This document shows, piece after piece, positions 19,116 through 30,979 of a stretch of 64,000 nt of DNA (positions are counted from its first letter, which is position 1; every line of letters starts with the position of its first letter). The DNA comes from Parapristionchus giblindavisi. Taxonomy: Eukaryota > Nematoda > Chromadorea > Rhabditida > Diplogasteridae. The notes below the pieces were generated by a model. That model saw only the letters and a list, made by a program, of their open reading frames with translations. It did no database searches and was not told the DNA's origin. Position numbers and translations under genes: made by a program. The DNA is taken from the NCBI GenBank assembly GCA_943737045.1, contig CALSFV010000238.1:558001-622000 (forward strand), read 5' to 3'.

Positions 19116-20543
19116 ACACGCTATCTGAGAAAATCCACATAGGTGCGGTATCGATGAAAAATGAATTTTTCTGTTTTATGTGTGATAATTACAGGCTCCA
19201 TGAGTGTAGTTCACTGGTACTTGGAAAATTCTTCCAATTGAAAATTCGCTTCAGGAGGTGACCACACAACGATTTGGCGCCTTTTCCTAAAAAGTTTATT
19301 TCGAACCAAATCGATTCGGGAGTGGGTGCAATCGACTCCTTGGCGAATTCTAAGAAACTATTGTCAAGGAGAGTTTTTTGATCAACGGTCAACGAAGGCT
19401 GGAATTTGGGAATTTTCGAAAAAAATTTACATTAAATTAATTCTCACTATTTTCCCGTGGCCCAGGTAGGTTTTTTATTTGCTCAATATCTTCTACATAT
19501 TATATTACACCTTCAGTTTAAAATTCATAATTTTTAAAAAATACATATTTTGTGAACGAATCCGTTTTGTAACGACAATCTGAATTGTGGTGTGCTCCTA
19601 CAGTAATCCCTAATCAGTTAATTTTGTTTTTTTTCGCTAGTTTTAAGCATATTTTCAGCGCTTTTCTTCATAATGTGAGAAATATATGGTTATTCTGCAC
19701 CATCGGATTGCAGCTGCACGGTATATGTGGTGATTACATTACTGATCGTACTTGTACTGTAAATTTTATTCACTTTCGTATCCGAGCCAGCTTGCGAGTT
19801 AGTTACCACATTCATGCCGTTCCGTACTCTTTCTTATCGGTTACATAGACTGATCAGAGAATAAGAGAGAGCACGTAAATTACAGTACAAGAACAGTACA
19901 AGTACGATCAGTAGTGTGATCATCACTTTTCCCGTGCAGCTGCAATCCGATGGTGCAGAATAACCATATATTTCTAACATTATAAAGAAAAGCGCTGAAA
20001 ATATGCTTAAAACTAGCGAAAAAAACCAAATTAACTGATTAGGGATTACTGTAGGAGCACACCACAATTCAGATTGTCGTTACAAAACGGATTCGTTCAC
20101 AAAATATGTATTTTTAAAAAAATATGAATTTTAAACTGAAGGTGTAATATAATATGTAGAAGATATTGAGCAAATAAAAAACCTACCTGGGCCATGGGAA
20201 AATAGTGAGAATTAATTTAATGTAAAATTTTTTCGAAAATTCCCAAATTCCAGCCTTCGTTGACCATTGATCAAAAAACTCTCCTTGACAATAGTTTCTT
20301 AGAATTCGCCAAGGAGTCGATTGCACCCACTCCCGAATCGATTGGGTTCGAAATAACCTTTTTAGGAAAAGGCGCCAATTCGTTGTGTGGTCACATCCTG
20401 AAGCGAATTTTCAATTGGAAGAAATTTCCATGTACCAGTGAACTACACTCATGGTGCCTGTAATTATCATACATAAAAGAGAAAAATCCATTTTTCGTCG
20501 ATACCAAAAAAAAATTCAGTTGTTGAATTCTCTCAGATAGTGT
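19116..20543. repeat. Palindromic element, 1.43 kb (CACGCTATCTGAGA family)
   Basis: Left end CACGCTATCTGAGAAAATCC, right end CTCTCAGATAGTG. The arms of about 0.7 kb mirror each other around 19835 and share long blocks with 22396-23780. Short ORFs in each arm are mirror images or family copies, so they do not support a gene. Confidence 0.75.
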
Positions 20544-20861
20544 TTTATACTCGTCCAAACGTCTCCATCAAAATTACAACTTGTCGACGTTTCGGAAAAT
20601 TTTCAAAACTAATGAAGTAGACAGCCATCATCGCCATCGAATTCTGTCCTAGGAGAGCAATTTTCAAATCTCTAGCTCTACCATGGACCGAGAATGGCCT
20701 GAAAACGTGACCTTACCGAAATCCAGACCAGGCGTTGCGGGACCACTGGAGCCAAAATGACTATGCCTATCTTCATCAGCATGGTCGATAACTCCAATAC
20801 ACAAGTTTTGAGGGTATCAAAATTTTTGGCCTGTGTGAACCCTCTCCCATATTTCCCCGAC

Positions 20862-21182
20862 TCCTATGTGGTGTTACATTTTCAAAACGGGCGCACGCCG
20901 TCATTCAAAATAGTGTTACATTCGGAAACGTCAACGTCAACTTTGATTTTGAAGTGTTTTGGGTCCCAAGTGGAAAACCCTTATTGTCAATTGGGATACG
21001 GTAAGAAGTTACCGTAACCATGGATCAATAATGGCTGACTACCGTAACCTTTTACAGTAATTTCATGATCCATCGGGGTTTTCCACTCGAGACCGAAAAC
21101 ACAATTTCCAGTTGACGGAGACGTTTTCGAAAACTTATATAATTCGTGCGCCCGTTTTGAAAATGTAACACCACATTACACA
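20862..21182. repeat. Palindromic MITE, GTGGTGTTACATTTTC family
   Basis: Both ends carry TGTGGTGTTACATTTTCAAA followed by ACGGGCGCACG. Other members are 28468-28556 and 28671-29008. Confidence 0.65.
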
Positions 21183-22395
21183 TACGGCCTCTTAAAATAA
21201 CTAGAATAATTTCGCATCTTTTTCTCATATTCATTTTGGGCGCTGAAAGATTTGGACAAGAAGTGTACGGCAATTTTTGGGCCATTTCATTTTGGACAAA
21301 AAATTGCTGAGCAATTTTCTGTTTTTCTGATTCCCCATCATCATCATCATCATCATCATCTTGTGTGCAAAATATGACAACATCGGAGATGATTCGATCC
21401 GAGAACCTCTCGATTATGAATCAGACACGCAACCAATGGGCCATTCGGTAGTTTCGATTGCTCCACTCATTCCTATCAATGAATGAAATGCGATGAGAAT
21501 GAGATGGAATGAAATGAGTGAGTGTAATGAGTGTGGCAATGAAAACGGCCGAATGACCCATTGGTTTCGTTGAGAAAATATTTTTGTTGGACCGAACAAA
21601 AAATTTTTTGGTCAAAATATTTTTGTCCCAGCCCTGCTAGCATATGGGTCGCTTTCAGAATCGGTTCCGACGCAACTGGTGTTTCCCTTGTTATATGAAC
21701 AATATCAAAATTATGTATATAAATCAATTGAATCAATCAAACTTTATTCCTGATGTATGGGATGAAATGGATGTTTTGTGAAGGATGTCAATAACCGTTT
21801 GCCGGGAGAGTGGTAGAGTTAGTAGGGATTCGATGCTACGTAAATAGAGAGGTAGAGTTTCGTTTAGTAAATTATGAATATAATTGCAACAAGAGATGTG
21901 GGTAAGAAGAGGTAGAGGAAGTTGAGAGGCAAAATATATTCAAACAAAAATGCTTTTACATATATTTTTAGGAAAAAAATTCAACATAAAAGAAGGTCAT
22001 AGAAATAATAAAAGGACAAATTTCATGAGCAAGCAAAAATTATGATAGCAGTGAAAATCAGGGAATTGGCAGTTGGGCTTGATTCAAGATAAAGTGTATT
22101 TGCATAAATGTATGTTTGCCAAAATGCGCAGAACGAAACCCACATTCTTTTGCACTATTGCTCCTACGAATCTTTTTACTATAAATCCTCCTTTAAAGTC
22201 ACACCACGAGCTAATTTGAACCTCTCCGCTCTGACCACACCCTCTCGCGTTCTTTGTCCACGAGAGAGCGTTGACAGAGCGGTTAAGCTCTAGGTGCGCC
22301 TTTAACAATTCAATGATTACCGTAGTAGAATCAACAAATGGAAAGTTACATGTTAAATATTGCCGATGATAAAATTATTAATATCCGTCATATAA
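21183..22395. other. Gene-free stretch with small repeats
   Basis: It holds a CAT microsatellite (about 21336-21360), a GACCCATTGG palindrome (21431-21562) and a MITE of the GCTCTGG/CTTTGTC family (22192-22306). No gene is supported. Confidence 0.45.
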
Positions 22396-23780
22396 CACGC
22401 TATCTGAGAAAGTCGACATATGTGTGGTATCGACGAAAAATGGATTTTTCTGTTTTCTGTATGATAATTACAGGCACTATGAGTGTAGTTCACTGGTACT
22501 TGGAAATTCCTTCCAATTGAAAATTCGCTTCAGGAGGCGACCACACAACGATTTGGCGCCTTTTCCTAAAACGTTTATTTCGAATCCAATCGATTCGGAA
22601 GTGGGTGCAATGGACTCCTTGGCGAATTCTAAGAAACTATTGTTGAGGAAAGTTTTTTGATCAAAGATCAACGAAGGCTGGAATTTTGAATTTTCGAAAA
22701 AAATTTTACATTAAATTAATTCTCACTATTTTCCCATGGCCTAGGTAAATTTTTTTATTTGCTTAATATCTTCTTCATATCATATTACACCTTCAGTTTT
22801 AAATTCATAATTTTTTTAAAAATATGAAATTTGTAAAAGAATCAATTTTGTTTACTGTATTCAATTGTGGTGAGGATTGGCGACGTTTTAAAAAAAGTTT
22901 ATTTCTAATCCAATCGATTCGGGACTGGGCGCATACGAATCCTTGTCTGATTCTAAGAAACTATTGCTGGGGAGTTTTTCGATCAACGGTCAACGAACGC
23001 TGGAATTGGGAATTTTCGAAAAAAAATTTTACATTAAATTAATTCTCACTATTTTCCATAATTCTCACTATGTAGAAGCGATTGAGCAAATAAAAGTTTA
23101 CAATCGCCATGGAAAATAGTGAGAATTAATTTAATGTAAACATTTTTTTCGAAAATTCCCAATTCCAGCGTTCGTTGACCGTTGATCGAAAAACTCCCCA
23201 GCAATAGTTTCTTAGAATCAGACAAGGATTCGTATGCGCCCAGTCCCGAATCGATTGGATTAGAAATAAACTTTTTTTAAAACGTCGCCAATCCTCACCA
23301 CAATTGAATACAGTAAACAAAATTGATTCTTTTACAAATTTCATATTTTTAAAAAAATTATGAATTTAAAACTGAAGGTGTAATATAATATGAAGAAGAT
23401 ATTAAGCAAATAAAAAATTTACCTAGGCCATGGGAAAATAGTGAGAATTAATTTAATGTTAAATTTTTTTCGAAAATTCAAAATTCCAGCCTTCGTTGAT
23501 CTTTGATCAAAAAACTTTCCTCAGCAATAGTTTCTTAGAATTCGCCAAGGAGTCCATTGCACCTACTCCCGAATCGATTGGATTCGAAATAAACCTTTTA
23601 GGAAAAGGCGCCAAATAGTTGTGTGGTCGCCTCCTGAAGCGAATTTTCAATTGGAAGGAATTTCCAAGTACCAGTGAACTACACTCATTGTGCCTGTAAT
23701 TATCATACATAAAACAGAAAAATCCATTTTTCGTCGATACCAAAAAAAATTCAGTTGTTGAATTTTCTCAGATAGTGTGA
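22396..23780. repeat. Palindromic element, 1.39 kb (CACGCTATCTGAGA family)
   Basis: Left end CACGCTATCTGAGAAAGTCG, right end TTCTCAGATAGTGTG. The two arms mirror around 23085, and the outer 0.3 kb of each arm matches 19116-20543. It ends 34 bp from the stop codon of the minus-strand gene at 23814. Confidence 0.75.
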
Positions 23781-23813
23781 TATATTACTTCAGGTTTCTT
23801 AGATTATATGTAC

Positions 23814-26800
23814 TACAGCCTTATAGGCCATATCGGTATCCTTCTCATTGATTAGTGAAGTAGAAGCACTCCCAACCTTTAAATCCGGGCGATGTTTGCG
23901 AATCTGAGAATAAATTATATCATCTAGTGTTTAAATTCTCTTACACCGACATATTTCTGATAACTCTTCCTTGCACTCAAAAGATGGTAGTGCCACATCA
24001 CAGCCGCTGCACAATGGAGCGAATCTAATAATAGGAATTTTGCGAACTTGACAGTCTTGCCCACTGTGTTATCCTGAAAGCATTAACTAAGTTATCTCAC
24101 ATACAGTATCGCCAGAAAGTAATCGGACACTTTTTCTTTTTTTTTTATAACTTTTGATCCAGGAAAGCGATCAAGCTGATCTTTTCAGCCAATGTAAAGA
24201 ATTTATCAAGCAATACAACCATGATGTGTTGGTGTTATTAAATCAGTTCACTGTTGCGTAATGATGATGCAATCGAAATACACTATTTTGAAAATTTACA
24301 ATTTTTTAGTGAAATGTCGTGTTCTTCTGAAACTTTGTGAGAGTGGAGACATCCACTAGGGCTGCACAGTCAAGCAATCAGGAATGGCTCCGATTCCGAT
24401 TTCAAGCTGTAGCAGGGCCGCAACTTTGACCCCCAAAATTTATAACTCAGCTTCTAGATGTGCTAACGACCCGTTCTATGTGCTGAAATGATGCTAGTGG
24501 CCATGTTTATCCCCAGATCACGGTAGTCATAGCTCGTCATTAGCCGTCAGGGCATAAAATCTTTTTTTTTTGTGGAGCACTGATTTTGAGACCCTACCGT
24601 TCAGTAGGGGGCTCTTCTAAAATTATGGTTCCTGCGCAAGCAGCGTTGCAATATATCATATATGTTACATATGTCCATAAAAAATATTTACGCTAATCAT
24701 TATTTTAAAAGCATATCCCGATAACTTTACTCTCTGCTCTGGCAGACTCGAAAACAAAAAAATCGGTAGAGCATTGCCAGAACGTAGAGTTTCAAAATAT
24801 CTCATGGGTTTGCAATTAACAATTTTATCTACGAACATCATTCAGACATTGTACACTGTGCACGTCAACGTAGAAGAGGTTTGTGTCTTTAGTAGTTTTT
24901 AATTCTAATTTTAATATTTTCGTATTTTGTTTAAAAATGCAATGCATCTATAGAGTTAATTAATTTTTTAGGATGGAAGGAATATAGACTGTAGATATAA
25001 TAAAGTGAATGAACTAACAATCAAATAAAGTAGTAGAAGGTATAGTAGTAGCTGATAGAGTAATATATCATATATGTATTTCCTTTAATTTGGTTAAGTT
25101 CCGATTCCTTTCCAACCCGTAGCAAAAGTTCTTCTGAGGTCTACTCGGTTTCAGCGATCAAAGATCAAAGTACAAAGATCAAAGTTCAACAACATAGTAA
25201 AAACTTTTGTCAACATCTCTAACATATAAAACGGGTCAAACTAATTTGTCCGAGACGCAGAGTGAGTTTGGCCAAACTCATGCATGCCCAACCTCTATAT
25301 ACAGACTTTTCGATCTTTTCAAAAAGTAAGCAAATGTCCCTATGTAATTTTATGTAATGGGAAAACATATTTTATCTTTTATTATTTCATTTTATTTTAT
25401 TTGTATTTCTTTCGTAATTTGAAGCTGATCTAATTTTTTTCTTATTATAATTCACTTTCTTAATGTTATTTCTTTTTCGTATTGTATCCCCATTTTATCC
25501 CCATTTTTTAAAAGTTGTTTTTTTTCTGTGTGTTCTGTATGTTTGACCTTTTAAATGCTTCTTCGACTAATATTCATGAATAAAATTTTATCGTATATTA
25601 TTATTCTTTCTCAGTTATTTTTCGCTTTCTTGACTTCTTCGATTGGATTTGAAGTCGTCCAGCGATGATTTGTCCCGTGCTTTTAATTCCTTTGCTTCAA
25701 CTTGTTTGCCAATTTTCTGCAAATGGAATTTTATTTATTTCAAAATTATGAAAACATACCACTCGCAGGTAGTTGTTTGATGTTTGATCCGAAAATCCTA
25801 GATTACGAGATTTCAGACTCTAAAATCTTGTAATTTTGTTCATTCCTCTCTCTCTCTCTCAGATGAAGGGGTGCGGTCGCTATTACGAGATTTCAGACTC
25901 TAAAATCTCGTAATTTTGTTCATTCCTCTCTCTCTCAGATGAAGGGGTGCGGTCGCTATTACGAGATTTCAGACTGTAAATCTCGTAATTTTGTTCATTC
26001 CTCTCTCTCTCAGATGAAGGGGTGCGGTCGCTATTACGAGATTTCAGACTCTAAAATCTCGTAATTTTGTTCATTCCTCTCTCTCTCAGATGAAGGGGTG
26101 CGGTCGCTATTACGAGATTTCAGACTCTAAAATCTCGTAATTTTGTTCATTTCTATCTCTCAGATGGAGCGGTGCGGTCGCTATTACGAGATTTTAGACT
26201 CTGAAATCTCGTAATTTTGTTCATACCTCTCTCTCAGGTGCGGTCGATATTACGAAGTTCGAAGTTCGAATTGAAGTTCGGATTCAAGACGATTCACGAT
26301 GGATCCGCTTGCTGCCCAGTACAATGCCTTGCGCATTTTAACAAGTTAGTTTTTCTTGTCGATTTCATCTGGAAATCGGTATTGTTTCATGTTGGAAATA
26401 ATACAATTGTCTACGAAGAAAGAAATATTTTTTAATGAGCATCATCACCTGCTGTGCTGAGAAGAAAGCAGGGCAATACGGTTTGTAATTTTCTGCTTTC
26501 TCCCTACTCATTTACACTTACAGAGCTTGACAATCGACAATCGACTAACTTGTTAAAATGCGCAAGGCATTGTAGTGGGCAGCAAGCGGATCCGTCGTGA
26601 ATCGTCGTGAATCCGAACTTCAATTTGAACTTCGAACTTCGTAATAGCGACCGCACCTGAGAGAGGTTTGAACAAAATTACGAGATTTCAGAGTCTAAAA
26701 TCTCGTAATAGCGACCGCACCCCTCCATTTGAGAGAGAGGAATGAAAAAACTTACGAGATTTTAGAGTCTGAAATCTCGTAATAGCGACCGCACCCCTCC

Positions 26801-29311
26801 ATCTGAGAGAGAGGAATGAAAAAAATTACGAGATTTTAGAGTCTGAAATCTCGTAATAGCGCCCTCACCAAATTTACGTTGAGTTTACATTCTAGGATGC
26901 TGAGGGCAGAGAAATTCGTAATGGGTAATCATCATGTCTCTGCGCTAGGCAGGAAGCTACAGCTCATGGATTCAAGCAATACTACACAATCAATCACATC
27001 TATCGATGACCTTCCTGAATTGTGATCATTAACGGAGATAAGGTAGCTTATACCGTAGTGAATGATGTTTTACAAAAACATATTTGCAGGATCTGAACAA
27101 CGTCAGTCAGTCTCAGTGGGAGGTACTGGAACATATCTTGTGTTGTTGTACCATGTCAATGCGAATCCTGCCAATCCTATCGTCGAATTGCAGAACGAGT
27201 GACCCACATAATTGAATGAATTGTGCTAATAACTGCGATAAATTTGTGATGAAAAATATGTCGTTTGTACAATACAATACGAAAAAGAAATAACATTAAG
27301 AAAGTACATAGTAATAATAAAAAATGAAATTAGCTTCAAATTGCTTAAAATTCAAATTCTTCAAATTCAAATTTAAACAGCTTCAAATAGCGAAAGAAAT
27401 ACAATTATTAAAAGAAATCTATAATACGGAATATTTTGGACAGAATGTTGTTAGAATAGAGAGATTTTTCTAAAAATGTACTCAAGCTACCATTTCCTAA
27501 CAATAATGCATGCCCTGCATGGTCTGTTTGGCCAAACTCGCTCTGCGTCTCGGACAAATTAGTTTGACCCGTTTTATATATTGGAGCTTTGAAAATAAGA
27601 AATTTCATCGATAGAGGCCCAGGGACGATAACAGTCAGATAGAAAGCGCAAGAGCGCACACCGAGTAGACCTCAGCAGAACTTTTGCTACGGGTCTGAAA
27701 GGTATCGGAACCAAACCAAAATAAGGGAAATAAATATCTGATATATTGCAAAGCTGCTTGCGCAGGAATCATAGTTTTAGAAGACCCGCCCTCCGAACGG
27801 TAGGGTCGTAAAATCAGTCCTTCCAATAAAATTGCTTTTTATGCCCTGAGGGTTAATGGCGAGCTATGACTACCGTAATCTGGGGATAAACATTACTGGC
27901 CACTAGCATCATTTCAGCACATAGAACGGGTCGTTAGCACATCTAGAAGCTGAGTTATAAATTTTGGGGGTCAAAGTTGCGTCCCTGCTACAGCTTGAAA
28001 TCGGAATCGGAGCCATTCCGGATTGCTTGAATGTGTAGCCCTAGTGGATGTCTCCACTCTCACAATGTTTCAGAAGAACAAAACATTTCACTAAAAAATT
28101 GTAAATTTTCAAAATAGTGTATTTCGATTGCATCATCATTACGCAACAGTGAACTGATTTAATAACACCAATACATCATGGTTGTATTGCTTGATAAATT
28201 CTGTACATTGGCTGAAAAGATCAGCTTGATTGCTTTCCTGGATCAAAAGTTATAAAAAAATGAAAAAGTGTCCGATTACTTTCTGGCGATACTGTACGAT
28301 AGAACGTTTCGCTAATTGCCGCATCTAATGAATCGTTACATTTGCCTTACGTGATTACGCCGTAACCTCCGGAACTTTCATGCTCTTTGGCCCGGGTTAA
28401 TTTACATAAGTTCTGCAATTTTCCCCGGGCCAAAAATCAGGAAAGTGCCTAACCTCCGCCGTAATGCGGTGTTACATTTTCAAAACGAAAAAAATTTTTT
28501 CAGTTAGTATAACGCACGTGGATGTGCGCTCTTTTTGAACATTTAACACCGCATAACGACATAGACGCGGCAGATGAGGTTACGGCGTAGATACGCGAGG
28601 CAAATGTAGCGATGCATAAGAAAACCTATAGCTCACATATGAGGGTTGGCCGCCAGTGTAATCTTTTCGTTGTGCGGTGTTACATTTGCCAGACGGACCT
28701 CGTCTTCCGGGAAATACATAGACATATGCATTCCCAATTGAAGACGAGCAAATGACTTGATTGTCAAATAAATTTGATGTTTTTTTTTGCTAAATTTGAA
28801 TGTTCGCATTTGATTTCACAACGACGTTCGAAATTTTCTCGTGATTGTCATAGCTAGCGGTACCATTTAGTAAACGAAATACAAACGCCGTCTTCCCGAA
28901 AAATTGTGACGTGTGTTTGGTCGTCAAAATCGAAGATAACGGGCACGTGTTCAAATGTGCAACGATCCGACATGATGGCTTGTGTCCGTCTCGCTAATGC
29001 AACACCACATTATAAAGAAATACAAACTTGTGAGGAAAGAATACTCACCCATCTATCACACGTCACTCTACTATTTGGCCCGAGTTGTCCGTTCGCACCT
29101 ACCGAGCCAATATACATAGGATTTGTGTTATACTCAGACCAAGTATATCCAATGGCGAATAAATCAAACAAAACTCTGAAGCCTCCTGCGATTGATTTTG
29201 AAACATGAAAAGAATATTCGAATAAACTACCGTACCATTTAGTGCCGATATCCATTTCATAACATTGCAAAAAGCCATTAAAGTAATCAGCATGATCCTA
29301 CGGTAATCCAT
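23814..29311 (-). CDS. Putative small membrane or secreted protein, 143 aa, with a 4.98-kb intron
   Basis: Model on the complement: exons 29311-29236, 29185-29049, 24073-23945 and 23903-23814; 432 nt, all phases consistent. Residues 5-22 (RIMLITLMAFCNVMKWIS) are hydrophobic, consistent with a signal peptide or anchor. A second hydrophobic stretch lies near residues 80-104, around FLLLDSLHCAAAVMWHYHLL. The tail is charged and ends TDMAYKL. All four introns/exon borders are GT/AG; the 49-bp first intron is typical. The long third intron contains a 4.19-kb TA-flanked palindrome plus smaller MITEs. The family is not recognised. The link between exons 2 and 3 is inferred only from phase, strand and position, so two separate gene fragments are possible. 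Confidence 0.5.
24712..24806. repeat. MITE relic, GCTCTGG family
   Basis: Contains CTCTGCTCTGGCAGAC and GCATTGCCAGAACGTAGAG in fold-back arrangement. It lies inside the left arm of the 4.19-kb palindrome. Confidence 0.35.
25615..25716 (-). CDS. Orphan terminal exon inside the palindrome
   Basis: On the complement, acceptor ATTTGCAG precedes 34 codons starting KIGKQVEAKELKARDKSS and ending NRRSQESEK then TAA. The sequence is very hydrophilic and coding-like. Its phase-0 start would also fit exon 2 of the gene at 29311-23814, so it could be an alternative last exon or a captured fragment. It is not mirrored in the other arm. Confidence 0.35.
   Translation of the reverse strand, partial: KIGKQVEAKELKARDKSSLDDFKSNRRSQESEK
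25785..26240. repeat. Minisatellite of about 75 bp, roughly six copies
   Basis: The unit contains TACGAGATTTCAGACTCTAA with its own inverted partner, so each unit folds into a hairpin. It is followed by CTCTCTCTCAGATGAAGG and GGTGCGGTCGC. About three inverted units sit in the right arm at 26640-26870. Copies differ by small indels in the CT tract. Confidence 0.8.
26640..26870. repeat. Inverted minisatellite copies in the right arm
   Basis: About three units of the same repeat run in reverse orientation (GCGACCGCACCCCTCCAT...), mirroring 25785-26240 across a centre near 26460. Confidence 0.75.
27090..27202 (+). CDS. Orphan terminal exon inside the palindrome (plus strand)
   Basis: After acceptor TATTTGCAG an open frame runs 36 codons to TGA, needing one base from an upstream exon. 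It reads SEQRQSVSVGGTGTYLVLLY and ends NPIVELQNE. The fit to a splice acceptor and the composition look coding, but no upstream exon is established. It is not mirrored in the left arm. Confidence 0.3.
28468..28556. repeat. Short MITE, GCGGTGTTACATTTTC family
   Basis: The ends are ATGCGGTGTTACATTTTC and a near-complement ending AACACCGCAT. It sits inside a wider fold-back (about 28340-28625) whose ends carry GCCTTACGTGATTACGCCGT-like arms. Confidence 0.5.
28671..29008. repeat. MITE, GCGGTGTTACATTTGCC family
   Basis: The left end is GTGCGGTGTTACATTTGCC and the right end carries GCAACACCACATTATA, with GACGGAC/GTCCGTC matched inside. It lies in the long intron of the gene at 29311-23814. Confidence 0.45.
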
Positions 29312-29360
29312 TTTGATTAAATGTCAGAATTCGACGACTTCAATCTAAAATAATATCTGA

Positions 29361-29774
29361 TGGCGCACAAAAATAGTGGGAAACGAAAAATGGCGACTTT
29401 CCAAGGTCTAAAAAAGTACAATGCAAAACCGAAAATGGAAACTCATTTGATTTTTTTTTAAAATAGAAAATTTGAATTCGCGGGCGCGAAAAAGGGAATT
29501 CAAATTCTGACTTTTTAGATAACTGCGATTTTCTTCAGTTATAAAAATTAAATAAATCCCAAATTTCATTTTTCGGCCATGAAATTTGCAGCGTTGGATC
29601 TTGAATTCCTACTTAGCATCCTTCTAAAAACTGCAGACTATCGCAGTTGGAAAGTCAGAATTTGAATACCCGCACCTTTTTTAGCGCCCGCGAATTCAAA
29701 TTTTCGAGTTTCCTGGTGTTTTTAGACCCTGGAAAGTCACCATTTTCCGTTTTCCACTATGTCTTAGTGCGCCA
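29361..29774. repeat. Palindromic MITE, 0.41 kb
   Basis: Left end TGGCGCACAAAAATAGTGGG, right end CACTATGTCTTAGTGCGCCA. The arms include AATTCGCGGGCGCG and its partner GCGCCCGCGAATTC. Confidence 0.65.
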
Positions 29775-29795
29775 TAATTCAACAGCAATTTTTAA

Positions 29796-29990
29796 AGACA
29801 CACCCCGAGATAGTTTTAAACTCCGCTCTGGCAACTCTCCCTCTCTCCTAGACAAAGAAAGCGGAAAAACATTGCCAGTGCGGAGCGTTTTCAAATTAGC
29901 TTGCCGCTCTGGACACACCTTCCAGTAGACAAAGAAAGCTAGAAAACGTTGCCAGAGTGGAGTTTCAGTTTGGGGTGTGCCTTAAATGGA
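29796..29990. repeat. MITE, GCTCTGG...CTTTCTTTGTC family
   Basis: A near-complete member: CTCCGCTCTGGCAACTCTCC, a central ACAAAGAAAGCGGAAAAAC, a second half-element at 29900-29965 and the end GGGGTGTGCCTT. Confidence 0.55.
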
Positions 29991-30171
29991 AAATATAAAC
30001 ATAGCATATGAAATTGTGTGGGGAGACAAAGCGAACAATAATATTAGATTGGTGCACAAATTTCTGACTTTTCTTTGGAGTATATTTGATTGTTTCATTT
30101 TCCACTTGGCACGTGAACGACTGACCGACCAGCCCATCTGACCAATTGCAAAAGATACATACATCACACCC

Positions 30172-30296
30172 TGGTACTTCAAAAAATTTAAAGTGTAATT
30201 ATCATTCTCAATGTTCTTTCATTTGAAGTAGACTTAAAGTAAACTTCAAGTCAGCGACTTATTTTTTGATAATCTTATATATTGAAATACCAGAGC
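30172..30296. repeat. Diverged CTGGTATTTC palindrome
   Basis: The ends CTGGTACTTC and GAAATACCAG enclose ACTTAAAGTAAACTTCAAGT-type blocks like those at 5482-5696. Confidence 0.5.
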
Positions 30297-30609
30297 ATTT
30301 GTTTGCTTTTCTTGGTTAGCACGATATTTACCGTATAAAATACACTTGTTTATTTGGTACGAGAGTATCCAGCCACTGCCACAATGAATTTCTGTGTTTA
30401 GAGAGAGAGCGCCGGTGGTACCGTTGTGTAGCATTATTATAGAGAAAGTATAGAGAAAGAGCACAAGTGAGATAGTACGTAGATCAGAGAGAGAGAGAGA
30501 GAGCAGGGAAGGAAAGGAGGAAAAAGTGGGTAGTTAATCGATAGTTCTATTTAGCAGCATGCAATTATGCAAGAACATTTTATACGGACAATATAGCATA
30601 GAGAGAAAT

Positions 30610-30958
30610 TTAAAGATGGAGGCCCTCGAATGTCTATGCAAATATATAACATATCGGCTATTCAAGGGCTAAATGATATGCACGAAATTAGAACTTCCAT
30701 TCGTGCATCCCTTGGTGTAGTGGTAAAGGCGCTGCCTAGTAAGCGCCACGTCGCGGGTTCAAAACCTATTGCCGAACTTTCTTATTTTCAAAATTTCGCG
30801 CCTTTGCCTGTACATCAAGCATGATTCATTCACGATTCTTCGATCAATAAGCTAAATTAGCATAAACTAATTTATGTAAGGTATGCAGAATAACTTTTGC
30901 TATCTTTCTGTCTTCACAGTTTGTTCACGAAAATATTGCCCGGAAACCACCTTTAAAA
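30610..30958 (+). mobile_element. tRNA-like repeat, core copy
   Basis: It starts TTTAAAGATGGAGGCCCTCG and ends CCACCTTTAAA. The tRNA-like part (30707-30771) has CTTGGTGTAGTGGTAAAGGC and GGGTTCAAAAC. It matches the 14312-14656 core along its length. Confidence 0.6.
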
Positions 30959-30979
30959 AAATAAGATAAACGCGATAAG

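Larger units (their letters stand above)
18802..21182. repeat. Composite fold-back region
   Basis: Blocks at 18802-18950 (GATGATGGCTGTCTACTTCA...CGAACCGGCATGACGAGAG) recur inverted at 20555-20640 and again forward at 39000-39130 and 45005-45135. The centre is the palindrome 19116-20543, followed by the GTGTTACATT palindrome to 21182. I see no gene in it. Confidence 0.55.
24104..28294. mobile_element. 4.19-kb palindromic Tc1/mariner-type non-autonomous element
   Basis: The ends are CAGTATCGCCAGAAAGTAAT and its complement, flanked on both sides by TA (24102-24103 and 28295-28296), the Tc1/mariner target duplication. Mirrored blocks run inward through both arms (for example CTAGATGTGCTAACGACCCG at 24456 and its complement near 27930). 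The centre holds a minisatellite in one arm and fewer copies in the other. No transposase ORF is seen. A diverged right end of the same family lies at 57374-57440. Confidence 0.75.

Noticed and set aside
21336..21360. His-tag-like CAT repeat as coding
   Set aside because: Simple microsatellite with no open exon around it.
22824..23344. Two identical 72-residue ORFs on opposite strands
   Set aside because: They are mirror images of the same palindrome arms, without splice sites or coding bias.
25785..26240. CRISPR-like array (regular repeats)
   Set aside because: The repeats are contiguous 75-bp hairpin units with no unique spacers, in a eukaryotic transposon arm: a minisatellite.
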